Below are positions 33,970 to 43,256 of a DNA stretch of 64,000 bases, piece by piece. Positions within the stretch are counted from its first letter, which is position 1; each line of letters opens with the position of its first letter. Both the position numbers and the translations under genes were made by a program. The notes below the pieces were generated by a model, which was given only the letters and a program-made list of their open reading frames with translations, made no database searches and had not been told where the DNA came from. The DNA comes from Algoriphagus ratkowskyi. GTDB lineage: Bacteria; Bacteroidota; Bacteroidia; Cytophagales; Cyclobacteriaceae. The stretch covers positions 62,001 to 126,000 of the forward strand of contig NZ_MSSV01000009.1 of NCBI RefSeq assembly GCF_002150505.1. The letters run 5' to 3'.

Positions 33970-35166
33970 ATGCATGATTTCTACCAGAATAATCCCTGCG
34001 TATGCTTTTCCTCGTCTTCGGACGGACTAATTATTGAAGTCAATCAAACTCTATGTAAATTTCTTGGCTATAGCCGGGAAGAATTAATAGGGCAGAAACT
34101 TGAAAGAATATTTTCTTTAGCAACCCGCATATTTAATCAAACACATTTTTATCCTTTGCTTCAGCTGAAAGGTCATGCCGAAGAAATTTACATCACACTT
34201 ATAAACAAGGAAAAGGAGGATGTGGCAGTCCTGATTAATGCTATCCGAACCGATGAAGCTGGGGAATATCAATTGCACTATGCAGGCATTCCGATTAATG
34301 AGCGTAAGAAATATGAAGATGAAATTGTGGCTGCGAAGAAAGCTGCAGAAAAAGCTTTGAGAGAAAACACAGAATTAAAAGCGGCAAAAAATGTCCTTCA
34401 AAAGCAAAGTGAACTACTAGATCTTCAAGTATCACAAGCTAAACTCCAAAATCAAGAGTTAAAGCAAATCAACCATTTACTTACGCATACCTTACAGGAA
34501 CCTGTGCGTAAGCTCATGTACTACTCCAACCAACTTACAGAGGTGGATGCTAACTTCGAAAAGGAAAATTATCGGATCAGAAAAATTACGGAGGATATGC
34601 ACACGAAACTGAAAGGACTCCAACAATACGTGTGGCTTTCCGATGAAGAATTGACTTTTGAAGAGGTAAACATCTCTCACCTGATAAGAGCGGCTGAGGA
34701 GAAAATTAAATCTGAAAACACCAACCTCACGTTCTCCATTTATTTGAAAGAAATTCCAGTAGTGGAAGCTAATCAGGTCCAAATGCAACTATTAATACTG
34801 GAGATCATATATAATGCAGTACAATTCAGTAAGCCTGGCAGTGAAGCAAATGTGAAAATACACGCGAGTGTTGTATCACTAAATCAGTTTCGGTATTTAA
34901 CCAATAACTACAAATACACGCCATTCTTAAAGCTCCATATCCAGGATGAGGGAATTGGGTTTGATGACAAATATCAACTTCAGGCATTTGAAATTTTTAG
35001 AAAGCTTCATCCTAGCAAAGGTCAGGGAATTGGACTTTCTCTTTGTAAAAAAATAATCGATAATCATGGAGGCACTATTTCTTTAGAAAGCCAACCCGAT
35101 CAAGGTACAAGTGTCATCCTATATTTACCTTTGAAACAAGAAAAAGTTATAAATTCGCATCTGTAA
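33970..35166 (+). CDS. PAS-domain histidine kinase, likely partner of the RsbQ-like hydrolase
   Basis: 398 aa, no membrane helices. Residues ~1-110 are a PAS domain (CVCFSSSSDGLIIEVNQTLC, FLGYSREELIGQKLERIFSL), 115-170 a coiled coil (KKAAEKALRENTELKAAKNV), then a phospho-acceptor helix HTLQEPVRKLMYYSNQL with His173, and a C-terminal ATPase domain (EIIYNAVQFSKPGS; DEGIGFDD; GQGIGLSLCKKIIDNHGG). It starts 8 bp after the hydrolase and ends 17 bp before a response regulator. The PAS domain is the probable binding site for whatever the hydrolase produces (inference by analogy with RsbQ-RsbP). Confidence 0.93.
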   Translation: MHDFYQNNPCVCFSSSSDGLIIEVNQTLCKFLGYSREELIGQKLERIFSLATRIFNQTHFYPLLQLKGHAEEIYITLINKEKEDVAVLINAIRTDEAGEYQLHYAGIPINERKKYEDEIVAAKKAAEKALRENTELKAAKNVLQKQSELLDLQVSQAKLQNQELKQINHLLTHTLQEPVRKLMYYSNQLTEVDANFEKENYRIRKITEDMHTKLKGLQQYVWLSDEELTFEEVNISHLIRAAEEKIKSENTNLTFSIYLKEIPVVEANQVQMQLLILEIIYNAVQFSKPGSEANVKIHASVVSLNQFRYLTNNYKYTPFLKLHIQDEGIGFDDKYQLQAFEIFRKLHPSKGQGIGLSLCKKIIDNHGGTISLESQPDQGTSVILYLPLKQEKVINSHL

Positions 35167-35183
35167 AATAGAAATAGTAATAA

Positions 35184-35585
35184 ATGAATTTTAAAGAGAA
35201 AATAATTCTCCATGTAGATGACGATCCAGATGATAGGGATCTTTTACGGGAGGTAATGCAAAAGGTAGCTCCGAATGTGAAATTGACATTTGCAATTAAT
35301 GGGCTCCAAGCCTTAGAAACATTGAATCTTGCTAAAGAAACTCAATCACTTCCTTGCCTGATTGTGCTTGATTTGAACATGCCTTACCTCAACGGAGCAC
35401 AAACTTTCGAACGAATTAAAGCAGATACTTCACTTAGTAAAATACCAATTGTAGTACTTAGCTCGGGAGAAAATCCTTCAGATAAATCTATGTTTAGCCA
35501 AGCTGGTGTTGATTATTTTGCCAAACCCATAGAATTCTCCGCATTAAAAGCTATTGGTAGCCACTTGGCAAATCTGTGTTGCTGA
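35184..35585 (+). CDS. Stand-alone response regulator receiver (CheY/Rcp1-like)
   Basis: 133 aa, receiver domain only. Acidic pocket HVDDDPDDRDLL near the start, phosphorylation site Asp63 in VLDLNMPYLNG, a Ser-containing switch VVLSSG, and Lys in YFAKPIE. With no output domain it must pass the signal by protein contact, as in Rcp1-type regulators. It is the third gene of the hydrolase-kinase-receiver set, 17 bp after the kinase. Confidence 0.93.
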   Translation: MNFKEKIILHVDDDPDDRDLLREVMQKVAPNVKLTFAINGLQALETLNLAKETQSLPCLIVLDLNMPYLNGAQTFERIKADTSLSKIPIVVLSSGENPSDKSMFSQAGVDYFAKPIEFSALKAIGSHLANLCC

Positions 35586-35776
35586 TAATTATCTTTATTT
35601 AAGCAACTTTTTCTCTCCAACTGATTCTCACTGATTCATTTTTGAAATTGATATTACTACGCTGATATTGACACTTTTTTCGTCAGGCCTATAACATTAT
35701 CTACCACGCCTATTATTCTAATTTAAGGGTCATATACACAAGGAAGAATGGTCTAATCTGGGACGTTTTTATTGCT

Positions 35777-36796
35777 TTACAAGGCAACCACCGTTTTAAT
35801 GACTTTGCTTTTAGGATCAAGCCAGTCATTAAAAACATGGGGCAAATCATCAAAATCTGCTCTATGCGTTACCCATGGTTTTATGTCTATTTTACCGTTT
35901 TCCATCAGGTGAATAATATCAGAAAAATCCTGTGGCAGGCTATTTCTACTTGCCAATAGGGTGATTTCTCGACGGTGAAAAAGAGGATCGTCAAAAGTAA
36001 CTTCGCCAATAAATAAGCCTACAAAAACCAATTTTCCTCCAAAGGACACATAACTGAATGCATTTTTCATTGAGTTGGGATTTCCCGTTGCATCAAAAAC
36101 GACTGTTGGCAAAAAACCATCTAAACAGCTTCTCAATGCATCTGGAGCGAAATCTTCCGTAGCTTCAAGAATAAAATCTACCTGCATCTGCTCTTGGGCA
36201 AAATTCAAACGCTCTTTGTTGATATCCAGAACTACCACCTTAGCACCTCGTAATTTGGCAAATTGCATCACAGATAAGCCAATTGGACCGGCGCCAATAA
36301 CTAATACCATGTCCTTAGCTGTGACTTCTGCCCGCTGCACAGCGTGAGCTCCAATGCTTAAAGGCTCAACCAAAGCCAATTGCTCATAGCTCAAAATTTT
36401 TGATTGGTGTAATTTGTGGATAGGGACTTTCAGATACTCCGTCATACCACCATCCACATGCACACCCAGAACTTGCAGATTTTGACAGCAGTTGCTCTTA
36501 TTATTCAAGCATGATTGACATGTACCACAATTTAAATATGGCTCAATAGTCACTCTATCGCCTACGTGAATAGCATTCTTTTCGCCACCTAGTCTCACCA
36601 CTTCCGCCCCCAATTCATGTCCTAATACACGAGGATAACTGAAAAAAGGCTGCTTACCTCTAAAAGCATGATAATCAGTACCACAGATTCCTATTTTCCT
36701 AATTCTCACTAGGGCTTCATTGGCTTGAAGGCTTGTTGGCGCTTCTTGCTCTTGAAACTTGAAAACTGTTGGGCTATCTAAAACAATTGTTTTCAT
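35777..36796 (-). CDS. Zinc-dependent alcohol (polyol/threonine-type) dehydrogenase
   Basis: 339 aa, medium-chain dehydrogenase. Catalytic zinc residues Cys38 (GICGTDYH), His60 and Glu61 (LGHELGAEVV). Structural zinc cysteines 90, 93, 96 and 103/104 (CGTCQSCLNNKSNCC). The NAD-binding Rossmann motif is VIGAGPIGLSV. It oxidises a secondary alcohol of a polyol or sugar derivative, exact substrate not readable. It lies 46 bp behind the dioxygenase gene, with the TIM-barrel isomerase divergent, which suggests a small catabolic group. Confidence 0.9.
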   Translation of the reverse strand: MKTIVLDSPTVFKFQEQEAPTSLQANEALVRIRKIGICGTDYHAFRGKQPFFSYPRVLGHELGAEVVRLGGEKNAIHVGDRVTIEPYLNCGTCQSCLNNKSNCCQNLQVLGVHVDGGMTEYLKVPIHKLHQSKILSYEQLALVEPLSIGAHAVQRAEVTAKDMVLVIGAGPIGLSVMQFAKLRGAKVVVLDINKERLNFAQEQMQVDFILEATEDFAPDALRSCLDGFLPTVVFDATGNPNSMKNAFSYVSFGGKLVFVGLFIGEVTFDDPLFHRREITLLASRNSLPQDFSDIIHLMENGKIDIKPWVTHRADFDDLPHVFNDWLDPKSKVIKTVVAL

Positions 36797-36842
36797 TTTT
36801 TACTATTCTAATATTGAAACTCACCACACATATATTTGACTC

Positions 36843-37580
36843 TTATACATCCAAAATATGTCTGCCCTTTTCACCTATCCGCTGCAAAGTTTCCTCGGTG
36901 ACATATTTTTTTTGGTCAATCTGCTGAGGTTGCTCTCTGCTGCAGAAATAACTATGAATACTCCTCCGAACCTTGTCAGTTTGATTGGTCGTACCGCCAT
37001 GCCAAACGTGCGAGTTAAAAATAAATACTGAACCTGCAGGAGCAATAATCCGAATTTCATTAGGATGCTTGTCAGTTGGATCTGCCATCACTTCATCAGG
37101 CAAGCTGCTTAACTTATGCGATTTGGGTACGATTCGGGTAGAACCATTATCGGCTGTAAAATCATCAAAAAGCCAAATACTGTTGCAGACTTTGTACGCG
37201 CCATTCACGACCGTATTTTTCCAATCCACATGAAGTTTTTGCAGTCCTTGATTGGGTTTTGCTGCCCGATAATTGAGCGAGGACAATTTGTAAGTCTTAC
37301 CTAACACTACTTCAATACCCGCTAGAACTCGAGGATGGGTATAGAAAACATCGAATACCGGACCCTTATTGACCAAATTAGCCAGACGGTCTGCCCCCAT
37401 CTCTTTGGGGTGACGAATATATTTTGACTCTGCTAATTCTGCCCCCGCATTTTCACCTTCTGACTGCATCAATTCCTCAATTCTAGAATTGACTTGCTTG
37501 ACTTCATCATCGGTTAATAATTGACCTAAATTAAGATAGCCATAAGTATCTAAAAATTCTATTTCTTGTTCCGTGAGCAT
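36843..37580 (-). CDS. Phytanoyl-CoA dioxygenase (PhyH) family protein
   Basis: 245 aa from the ATG at 37580 (MLTEQEIEFLDTYGYLNLGQ). The longer frame adds 26 residues that look unlike the family. It is a non-haem Fe(II)/2-oxoglutarate oxygenase: His117 and Asp119 in LQKLHVDWKN, His194 in HVWHGGTTNQ, and RRSIHSYF for 2-oxoglutarate. It hydroxylates a small molecule. Together with the dehydrogenase 46 bp downstream it could oxidise an alkyl or sugar substrate in two steps (inference). Confidence 0.88.
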   Translation of the reverse strand: MLTEQEIEFLDTYGYLNLGQLLTDDEVKQVNSRIEELMQSEGENAGAELAESKYIRHPKEMGADRLANLVNKGPVFDVFYTHPRVLAGIEVVLGKTYKLSSLNYRAAKPNQGLQKLHVDWKNTVVNGAYKVCNSIWLFDDFTADNGSTRIVPKSHKLSSLPDEVMADPTDKHPNEIRIIAPAGSVFIFNSHVWHGGTTNQTDKVRRSIHSYFCSREQPQQIDQKKYVTEETLQRIGEKGRHILDV

Positions 37581-37605
37581 TTCAAGATCTTTTAGTAGTA
37601 TAACA

Positions 37606-37626
37606 CTGTCAATATACCAATGACAG
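37606..37626. promoter_or_regulatory. Inverted repeat upstream of the PhyH gene
   Basis: CTGTCA-N9-TGACAG, 26 bp upstream of the PhyH start and inside the divergent gap with the isomerase gene. Possible operator, with no regulator gene nearby. The rest of the gap to 37893 is AT-rich without a clear signal. Confidence 0.3.
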
Positions 37627-37893
37627 CAATATTTTGAACTCTTTATTTTACAGGACAACAGACCTACCGAAAGTCCTTTTGGCTAAATTCAACTTACTAA
37701 CTTCTACGGATCCCTATTGATCCACAGAAATTAATCCTGATATTAGAGAGGTTTGAATCTCGAAATAAAACGCTATTTACAAGCTCATAACATTAATGAA
37801 AACATAATTCAATGATTCGAATTTGGCTCTTCCAAGAAGTACTCTTCAAGAATTCAGAAGGTTTTCTAAAATATCAAAATACTGATACAAGCT

Positions 37894-38796
37894 ATGGATA
37901 AGAAAAGAAGAAATGTAATACGTAGTTTGGCAATAGCTCCAGCTTTACTTGCCTCACAGCAACTAATTGCAAGTGGTAAAACTGATCAAACGCCTGGAGC
38001 AAGATTACAATACAGCGTCAATGCTTATTCATTTAATTCCCTGCTAAGGAGCGGTGAAATGACATTTTTTGACCTGATGGAATTTGCTGCCGATATCGGT
38101 CTAAATGCTGTAGACCTGACTGGATACTATTTTCCTTCTTATCCTGACACTCCTCCTACTAGTGATCTTTTTCTCCTGAAGCGAAAAGCATTGGAACTTG
38201 GACTAAATATCTCTTGGACTGGAGTAAGAAATAACTTTGTCAATCCAGATCCTGCTTTGCGTGTAGCAGATAGAGAGCTGATCAGGAACTGGCTGACAGT
38301 TTCGTCTAAGTTAGGCGCATCCATCATGCGGATTTTCGACGGAAAACATTCACATGACGGTTTCACAAGAGATGAAGTAAAAAATTGGTTGGTAGAAGAA
38401 TACAAAATATGCGCTAAGTATGCGGAAGAAACTGGCGTGATACTGGGTCTACAAAATCACAACGAGTTTTTACTGCAGAGCGATGAAGTTATAGACATTC
38501 TCAAGAGAGTGGAATCAGAATGGTTTGGATTGATTTTAGATATAGGTAGCCTAAATGCGGGGAATACTTACGATGAAATTGAAAAGCTTGCTCCTTATGC
38601 AAGTTATTGGTTCATCAAAGAACATGTTTCTCCGAAGGGCATTAAAACTCCTGTGGATATGAAAAAGATCGCCACGATCATCAAAAATCAAGGTTATCAG
38701 GGATATATTTCGTTTGAAAGCCTTTCAGAAGGTGACCCAAAGCAAATCGTCTCTTCTATGTTTACAGCATTTAAAGAGGAGTATGAAAAGCTCTGA
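37894..38796 (+). CDS. Exported sugar phosphate isomerase/epimerase-like protein (TIM barrel)
   Basis: 300 aa. The N-terminus KKRRNVIRSLAIAPALLASQ looks like a twin-arginine signal. The rest is an AP-endonuclease-2-type TIM barrel: YSVNAYSFNSLLRSGEM, ADIGLNAVDLTGYYFPSY, with metal-binding residues in LGLQNHNEF, LILDIGSLN, FIKEHVSPKG and GYISFESLSEGD. These proteins isomerise or epimerise sugars and inositols. It is divergent from the PhyH-dehydrogenase pair. Confidence 0.85.
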   Translation: MDKKRRNVIRSLAIAPALLASQQLIASGKTDQTPGARLQYSVNAYSFNSLLRSGEMTFFDLMEFAADIGLNAVDLTGYYFPSYPDTPPTSDLFLLKRKALELGLNISWTGVRNNFVNPDPALRVADRELIRNWLTVSSKLGASIMRIFDGKHSHDGFTRDEVKNWLVEEYKICAKYAEETGVILGLQNHNEFLLQSDEVIDILKRVESEWFGLILDIGSLNAGNTYDEIEKLAPYASYWFIKEHVSPKGIKTPVDMKKIATIIKNQGYQGYISFESLSEGDPKQIVSSMFTAFKEEYEKL

Positions 38797-38890
38797 CAAC
38801 TTCCCAAATCAGGCACATTAAACTATATAAAATATATCTGCTTTTGCCCCAGTAGAATACTAAAAGCGACTTATTATATTGTAGACACTA

Positions 38891-38926
38891 GCTTTGAGGG
38901 TTCTTCGGTCTTCCAGCCTTCAAAGC
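38891..38926. terminator. Hairpin between convergent isomerase and helicase genes
   Basis: GCTTTGAGGG pairs with CCTTCAAAGC across a 16-base loop. It lies between two convergent genes and may end either transcript. No long T run follows on either side. Confidence 0.4.
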
Positions 38927-38973
38927 AAAGGATTTGAGTTTACTGGCTTCATCACGGATAATCACATTAAGAA

Positions 38974-41802
38974 TTATTCCTTCCTGATCAGCTGTACCGA
39001 ATCCAGTCTAACTCTCGCCTTTTTTATAAGTGATGAAAGCGTATCACGTTCCTCAATCGCAGTCTGAATTTCGTCGATCCTGATGTCTTTATTCTTTTTT
39101 TGCAAAGCAGTAAGTCGGTTGATTTCATGATCCAGTGTGCCGTTCATTCGTTCTAAACCCTTTGCTATTTCCAGATTTCCCATTTCTTCAGCCATTTGCG
39201 TGGCGGATGAAATCATCTTTGGCAGTAGAATCTCCACAAACGCTTCATTGTCTAGCAAGGGATCAATCTTTCCAGGAATAACGCTTTTATTGAACATTGC
39301 TACGGTATAACTGGCCGTCACTTTTTTGCCCATATGATCTACCACTATCCTCAGAGGCATATGTGGGAGGAAACGGTCGATGTCAATACTTTGCTTTCCT
39401 GCTGTTTCAAGTACAAAAATCAACTCAAGCAATAGACCAGGATTACTTGTTCCTCGGATCAGTCCGCAACTGGCTGTTCCCATGCTTGAGCTTAGCACCT
39501 TATCAATAGCGCCAGTGGCCATGGGATGATCCCAAGTCACAAAACTCACATCCTCTCTGCTTAATGCTCGCTGCCTGTCAAAAGTTATCTGCACCCCTTC
39601 TTTGGGAATGGATGGAAAAACGGATGCACTAAATGAAGCCGGATGCAACAAGTACGTTCGAGCAGCAAGATCTTCCATCTCTATGTCAAAATGCATGAAA
39701 ACTTTGGTGAGGTAAGTTTCTAGCACTGGACTAGTATCTTCCGCTTGTATCTGTTGAATTAATTTCTCAGCAACTTTCGGGCGAAATGAATTCATTTCCA
39801 GCATACTATCTCGCCCTTCTGCAAGATTTTTCTTGAGTACTTTTTGATAGTCTGCAGTCTCCCTGATTAATGATTTCAATTCAGATTCAGCTTCTTTATA
39901 ATCTGATAGTTTGGAAATCGTGAGTAGTCGATTACTAAATAATTTAGAAATTATATTACCTCCTTCTAAGTTCGTGTTAAACGCATTTAGGCCTTCATGA
40001 AACCACCTGACAAGAAGTTCTTGTGGGCTACCGATCAGATAAGGATTATATATAGTAATATCTCTTTTTTGCCCTATACGGTCTAGACGACCTATACGCT
40101 GCTCCAGCAATTCAGGGTGAAAAGGCATATCAAACAAGACGAGATGATGCGCGAATTGAAAGTTCCTTCCTTCACTTCCTATTTCTGAACAAATAAGCAG
40201 TTGAGCTCCGTCAGGCTCAGAAAAATAAGCGGCGTTTCGATCTCGCTGAACTAGCGTAAGATCTTCGTGGAAAACACTTGCTGTAAATTCAGGATAACTC
40301 TCCAAAGCCGATGCCAATGCAAGTACCTTTTCCTTGGATGTGCAGATCAAAAGTATCTTGGCTTCTTGCAATTCCTCCATTTTGCCTACAAGCCAGAGGA
40401 ATCGAGGATCTTCATCAAACCAAAACGCCTGATCCTGTCCTGATTCTGAAGTGCCTTCCATGTCATAGAAGAACTCATTTCGCAGTCGTTCTACCCATAG
40501 ACTTTGATTATCTTGATCTTGAAGCGGGATGAGATGAGGTATCCGCTTTGGAAATCCACTCATGGCCTGTCTCGTGTTTCGAAAGAGAACTCTGCCTGGA
40601 CCGTGTTGATCAAGCAAATCTTCTATAAGATTATGAGTAGTTATCTCATCCTTATTGGCAAGTAAAGCAATTCTTTCCTTAGAGAAAATAGATTCCAAAA
40701 GTGTGGTTTCTTTCGGTTTTAAAACCTTGCCCTGCGAAAGTTTTTCGATAATTGCAGCTATGTCTTTATTACCCTCAGATTCATTGATGAAATCATTGTA
40801 ATTAGTATACCGATTAGGGTCAAGTAATCGAAGTCGTGCAAAATGACTTTCTACACCCAATTGTTCTGGGGTGGCTGTAAGTAGCAACAATCCCTTTGCT
40901 ACCTGACTTAATAGCTCCACAATACTATACTCAGGACTTGCTTCCTCCACGGACCACTCGAGGTGGTGAGCTTCATCTACCACCAACATGTCCCAGTTCG
41001 CAGAAATAGCTTGCTGTGTTCGCTTTCTTGAACCTGCCAAGAAGTCGATACTGCAAATGACCAACTGATCGTCGAGAAATGGATTTCCTTCAGGCGCTCC
41101 TTTTTCTAGAGACTTGCAACGTTCCTCATCGAAAATATTAAACCATAGATTAAATCTTCGCAAGACCTCCACAAACCACTGGTGAACCAAGGATTCGGGA
41201 ACAAGAATTAGAACCCTAGAAATTCTACCAGTCACCAACAAGCGATGTAAAATCAGGCATGCCTCAATTGTTTTCCCTAGTCCAACCTGATCGGATAGCA
41301 AAACACGAGGAGCAAATCGTGAACTCACCTCATGGGCGATATACAATTGATGCGGAATCAAATCCACTTTTCCCCCAACAAATCCATGTACAGGAGAAAT
41401 CCTTCTCTGATAATCGTGATCGAGCGTTTCTCTGCGCAATGCAAAAAGTTCAGGAGTATCTACATCTCCTGCAAACAGCCGGTCATCCACCGTATGCGAA
41501 GAAGACACATCACCAAGTCCGTCTTCACGCAATTCCCTGTCATCCCCATAGTATGTATAAAGGCCCTCTTCGTATTCAAGCCCTTCTATCACCATGGATT
41601 GTCCCTTTTGATCCACGATGGTATGTCCTGGTTTGAAAATAGTGCGGAGCAAGGGAGCACTTTCTATGGAGTAAAGTCTTATATCGTCAGCTACTGGAAA
41701 TGAGATTCGCACCTTCCCTTTGCTTATTTCTGTGACAATACCCACGCCTAACTCAGGCTCTCCAGAACTGGTATATCGTTGATTTAGAAAAAATTCTCCC
41801 AT
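38974..41802 (-). CDS. RapA-like SNF2-family helicase
   Basis: 942 aa, close to RapA/HepA length. The N-terminal region is beta-rich (EISKGKVRISFPVADDIRLY) like the RapA Tudor-like domains, followed by Walker A SDQVGLGKTIEA (~residues 170-181), a DEAH box VVDEAHHLEW (~275), LLLTATPEQLG, and the helicase C motif GRNFQFAHHLVLFDMPFHP with EQRIGRLDRIGQ. In Proteobacteria RapA recycles stalled RNA polymerase, and that is the best guess here. Neighbours are not defence genes. Single leftward gene. Confidence 0.9.
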   Translation of the reverse strand: MGEFFLNQRYTSSGEPELGVGIVTEISKGKVRISFPVADDIRLYSIESAPLLRTIFKPGHTIVDQKGQSMVIEGLEYEEGLYTYYGDDRELREDGLGDVSSSHTVDDRLFAGDVDTPELFALRRETLDHDYQRRISPVHGFVGGKVDLIPHQLYIAHEVSSRFAPRVLLSDQVGLGKTIEACLILHRLLVTGRISRVLILVPESLVHQWFVEVLRRFNLWFNIFDEERCKSLEKGAPEGNPFLDDQLVICSIDFLAGSRKRTQQAISANWDMLVVDEAHHLEWSVEEASPEYSIVELLSQVAKGLLLLTATPEQLGVESHFARLRLLDPNRYTNYNDFINESEGNKDIAAIIEKLSQGKVLKPKETTLLESIFSKERIALLANKDEITTHNLIEDLLDQHGPGRVLFRNTRQAMSGFPKRIPHLIPLQDQDNQSLWVERLRNEFFYDMEGTSESGQDQAFWFDEDPRFLWLVGKMEELQEAKILLICTSKEKVLALASALESYPEFTASVFHEDLTLVQRDRNAAYFSEPDGAQLLICSEIGSEGRNFQFAHHLVLFDMPFHPELLEQRIGRLDRIGQKRDITIYNPYLIGSPQELLVRWFHEGLNAFNTNLEGGNIISKLFSNRLLTISKLSDYKEAESELKSLIRETADYQKVLKKNLAEGRDSMLEMNSFRPKVAEKLIQQIQAEDTSPVLETYLTKVFMHFDIEMEDLAARTYLLHPASFSASVFPSIPKEGVQITFDRQRALSREDVSFVTWDHPMATGAIDKVLSSSMGTASCGLIRGTSNPGLLLELIFVLETAGKQSIDIDRFLPHMPLRIVVDHMGKKVTASYTVAMFNKSVIPGKIDPLLDNEAFVEILLPKMISSATQMAEEMGNLEIAKGLERMNGTLDHEINRLTALQKKNKDIRIDEIQTAIEERDTLSSLIKKARVRLDSVQLIRKE

Positions 41803-42212
41803 GTACTATGGTTCTTATATAGATGATTAATATGATTCCCAACCAATGTGAAGCTTCTTTTGACCAAAAGTGCTTATCGGTTTGTTTACTGACACTACCC
41901 AGATGAGATGCGATTAATCTACTGACAGGGAGTGCCTTATAAATGACAACAGCGGGCTTGTGTTTATCATTTTTTAGCTTAATGCAAAGATAGCAGAAAA
42001 GTACCGAGCTGTTGATTTAGCTATGCTAAGCGTAATTCGAACTAAAGACTTTAGATGGAATTCCATTTGGAGCTGCTATCTAAAGAGTGCGCCAACTCAT
42101 GAAATATGACTCCCCTACTTCTGGATTGATCTAATGAAACTGACGGAAATATATCCAGAACCAATCCTCCTTCTCCAATATGGAATTCCTTTTTCTCCGA
42201 AACAGTCAAAAA
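41803..42212. other. 410-bp gap without a gene
   Basis: No coding frame supported. AAAGACTTTAGATGGAATTC and AGAGTGCGCCAACTCATGA (42042-42103) loosely recall the RAYT-associated module at 6065 and may be a decayed copy. Confidence 0.3.
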
Positions 42213-42252
42213 AATATCTTGCTCAGAAGCTTCCTACTCAGAACAAGATATT
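42213..42252 (-). terminator. Terminator of the rel-fur-STAS gene run
   Basis: On the minus strand AATATCTTG and CAAGATATT form a 9-bp stem followed by seven T (complement of 42208-42214). It lies 28 bp after the STAS gene stop. Confidence 0.75.
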
Positions 42253-42279
42253 AATCAAATAGCTACACAGAATAGGAGA

Positions 42280-42621
42280 CTACACTTGCTTTTTAAATTC
42301 TTCTATTGAGTCATAAACCGAAAATATATTATTCAGCTTAGTGATTATCAGCAACTTTTTCACGTGATCCGAAGGTGCAGTCAAGTAAACTTCTCCGTCT
42401 TTATTTCTCATTTTGGTGAGCATTGTGATTAAAAGACCGATTCCACTAGAACTGATATATCTTACCTCGCTAAGGTCTACTACAAATTTTCTGGCACCTA
42501 CTTCAATTGCATCGGAAACTACTTCTACCAACTTCGGCCCTACATCATCTCCTATCAAATCACCTTGAATAAAAAGGTAATGTGCCAGTTCATCCTTACT
42601 AGAATTATATGTTAATTTCAT
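42280..42621 (-). CDS. STAS-domain protein (anti-sigma factor antagonist type)
   Basis: 113 aa, one STAS domain. The motif VRYISSSGIGLLITML places the phosphorylatable serine at Ser58, in the place of SpoIIAA Ser58, although the preceding Asp is replaced by Ser. It would bind an anti-sigma kinase or another partner in a partner-switching circuit. No cognate kinase or sigma gene is visible in the window. It is last in a leftward run after rel and fur. Confidence 0.9.
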   Translation of the reverse strand: MKLTYNSSKDELAHYLFIQGDLIGDDVGPKLVEVVSDAIEVGARKFVVDLSEVRYISSSGIGLLITMLTKMRNKDGEVYLTAPSDHVKKLLIITKLNNIFSVYDSIEEFKKQV

Positions 42622-42639
42622 ATAAATATTATTTGTCTT

Positions 42640-42722
42640 TAAATGGTCATTTGGAATCTCGCAAAACCAAGCATCATTTCAATGAATGATGCTTGAGATA
42701 TGGATGCCTGCCTTATACAGGC
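42640..42722. repeat. Dispersed GGAATCTCGCA repeat with two hairpins
   Basis: GTCATTTGGAATCTCGCAAA matches the repeats near 3526 and 18545. Right after it come CAAGCATCATT-N6-AATGATGCTTG (42668-42695) and GCCTG-N7-CAGGC (42706-42722). It occupies the gap between fur and the STAS gene and may attenuate or process the transcript. Confidence 0.6.
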
Positions 42723-42728
42723 TCGCAT

Positions 42729-43202
42729 TTACGGGGTCACTACTTTTCTGTTTTCACAAAAGTCTTTGGTACATGTACCATACAATATTAAGGAGTGATG
42801 AAGCACTTTGAAGTTAAGAATTTCTCCAACGGTATTTTGAATGTTTTGGATTCGGGGATCACAAAACTCAAGCACCTGACTACAATCTGTGCAAATCAAA
42901 TGATCGTGTTGCTTAAAGCCATATGACTTCTCAAACTGAGCTAGATTTTTGCCAAACTGATGCTTGGTCACCAAATCGCATTCTACCAAAAGATCTAAGG
43001 TATTATAAACCGTTGCTCGGCTGACACGGTAATTCTTATTTTTCATGCTGATGTAAAGTGACTCCACATCAAAATGTCCTGTTCGTGTGTAAATTTCTTC
43101 GAGAATTGCATAACGCTCTGGAGTCTTCCGGAGCTTCTTATTTTCTAGATAAGCAGTAAATATTTTTTTTACCTCTTCGAAATGGGTAGTATTCAAAGCC
43201 AT
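42729..43202 (-). CDS. Fur-family transcriptional regulator
   Basis: 157 aa. Winged helix with recognition segment [20 protein letters not shown], metal site [20 protein letters not shown] and the C-terminal [10 protein letters not shown] cysteine pair. Controls iron uptake (Fur) or peroxide response (PerR). The sequence alone does not decide which. It lies 54 bp after rel on the same strand. Confidence 0.93.
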   Translation of the reverse strand: MALNTTHFEEVKKIFTAYLENKKLRKTPERYAILEEIYTRTGHFDVESLYISMKNKNYRVSRATVYNTLDLLVECDLVTKHQFGKNLAQFEKSYGFKQHDHLICTDCSQVLEFCDPRIQNIQNTVGEILNFKVLHHSLILYGTCTKDFCENRKVVTP

Positions 43203-43256
43203 TAGTTGGGTGTTTTTTCAAATATAACTTTTGTAAGTAAGAAAAGATTCATTGAA

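Noticed and set aside
38974..41802. SNF2 helicase as part of a DISARM or other defence system
   Set aside because: Length and N-terminal domains fit RapA, and no methylase, nuclease or phospholipase-D gene is adjacent.
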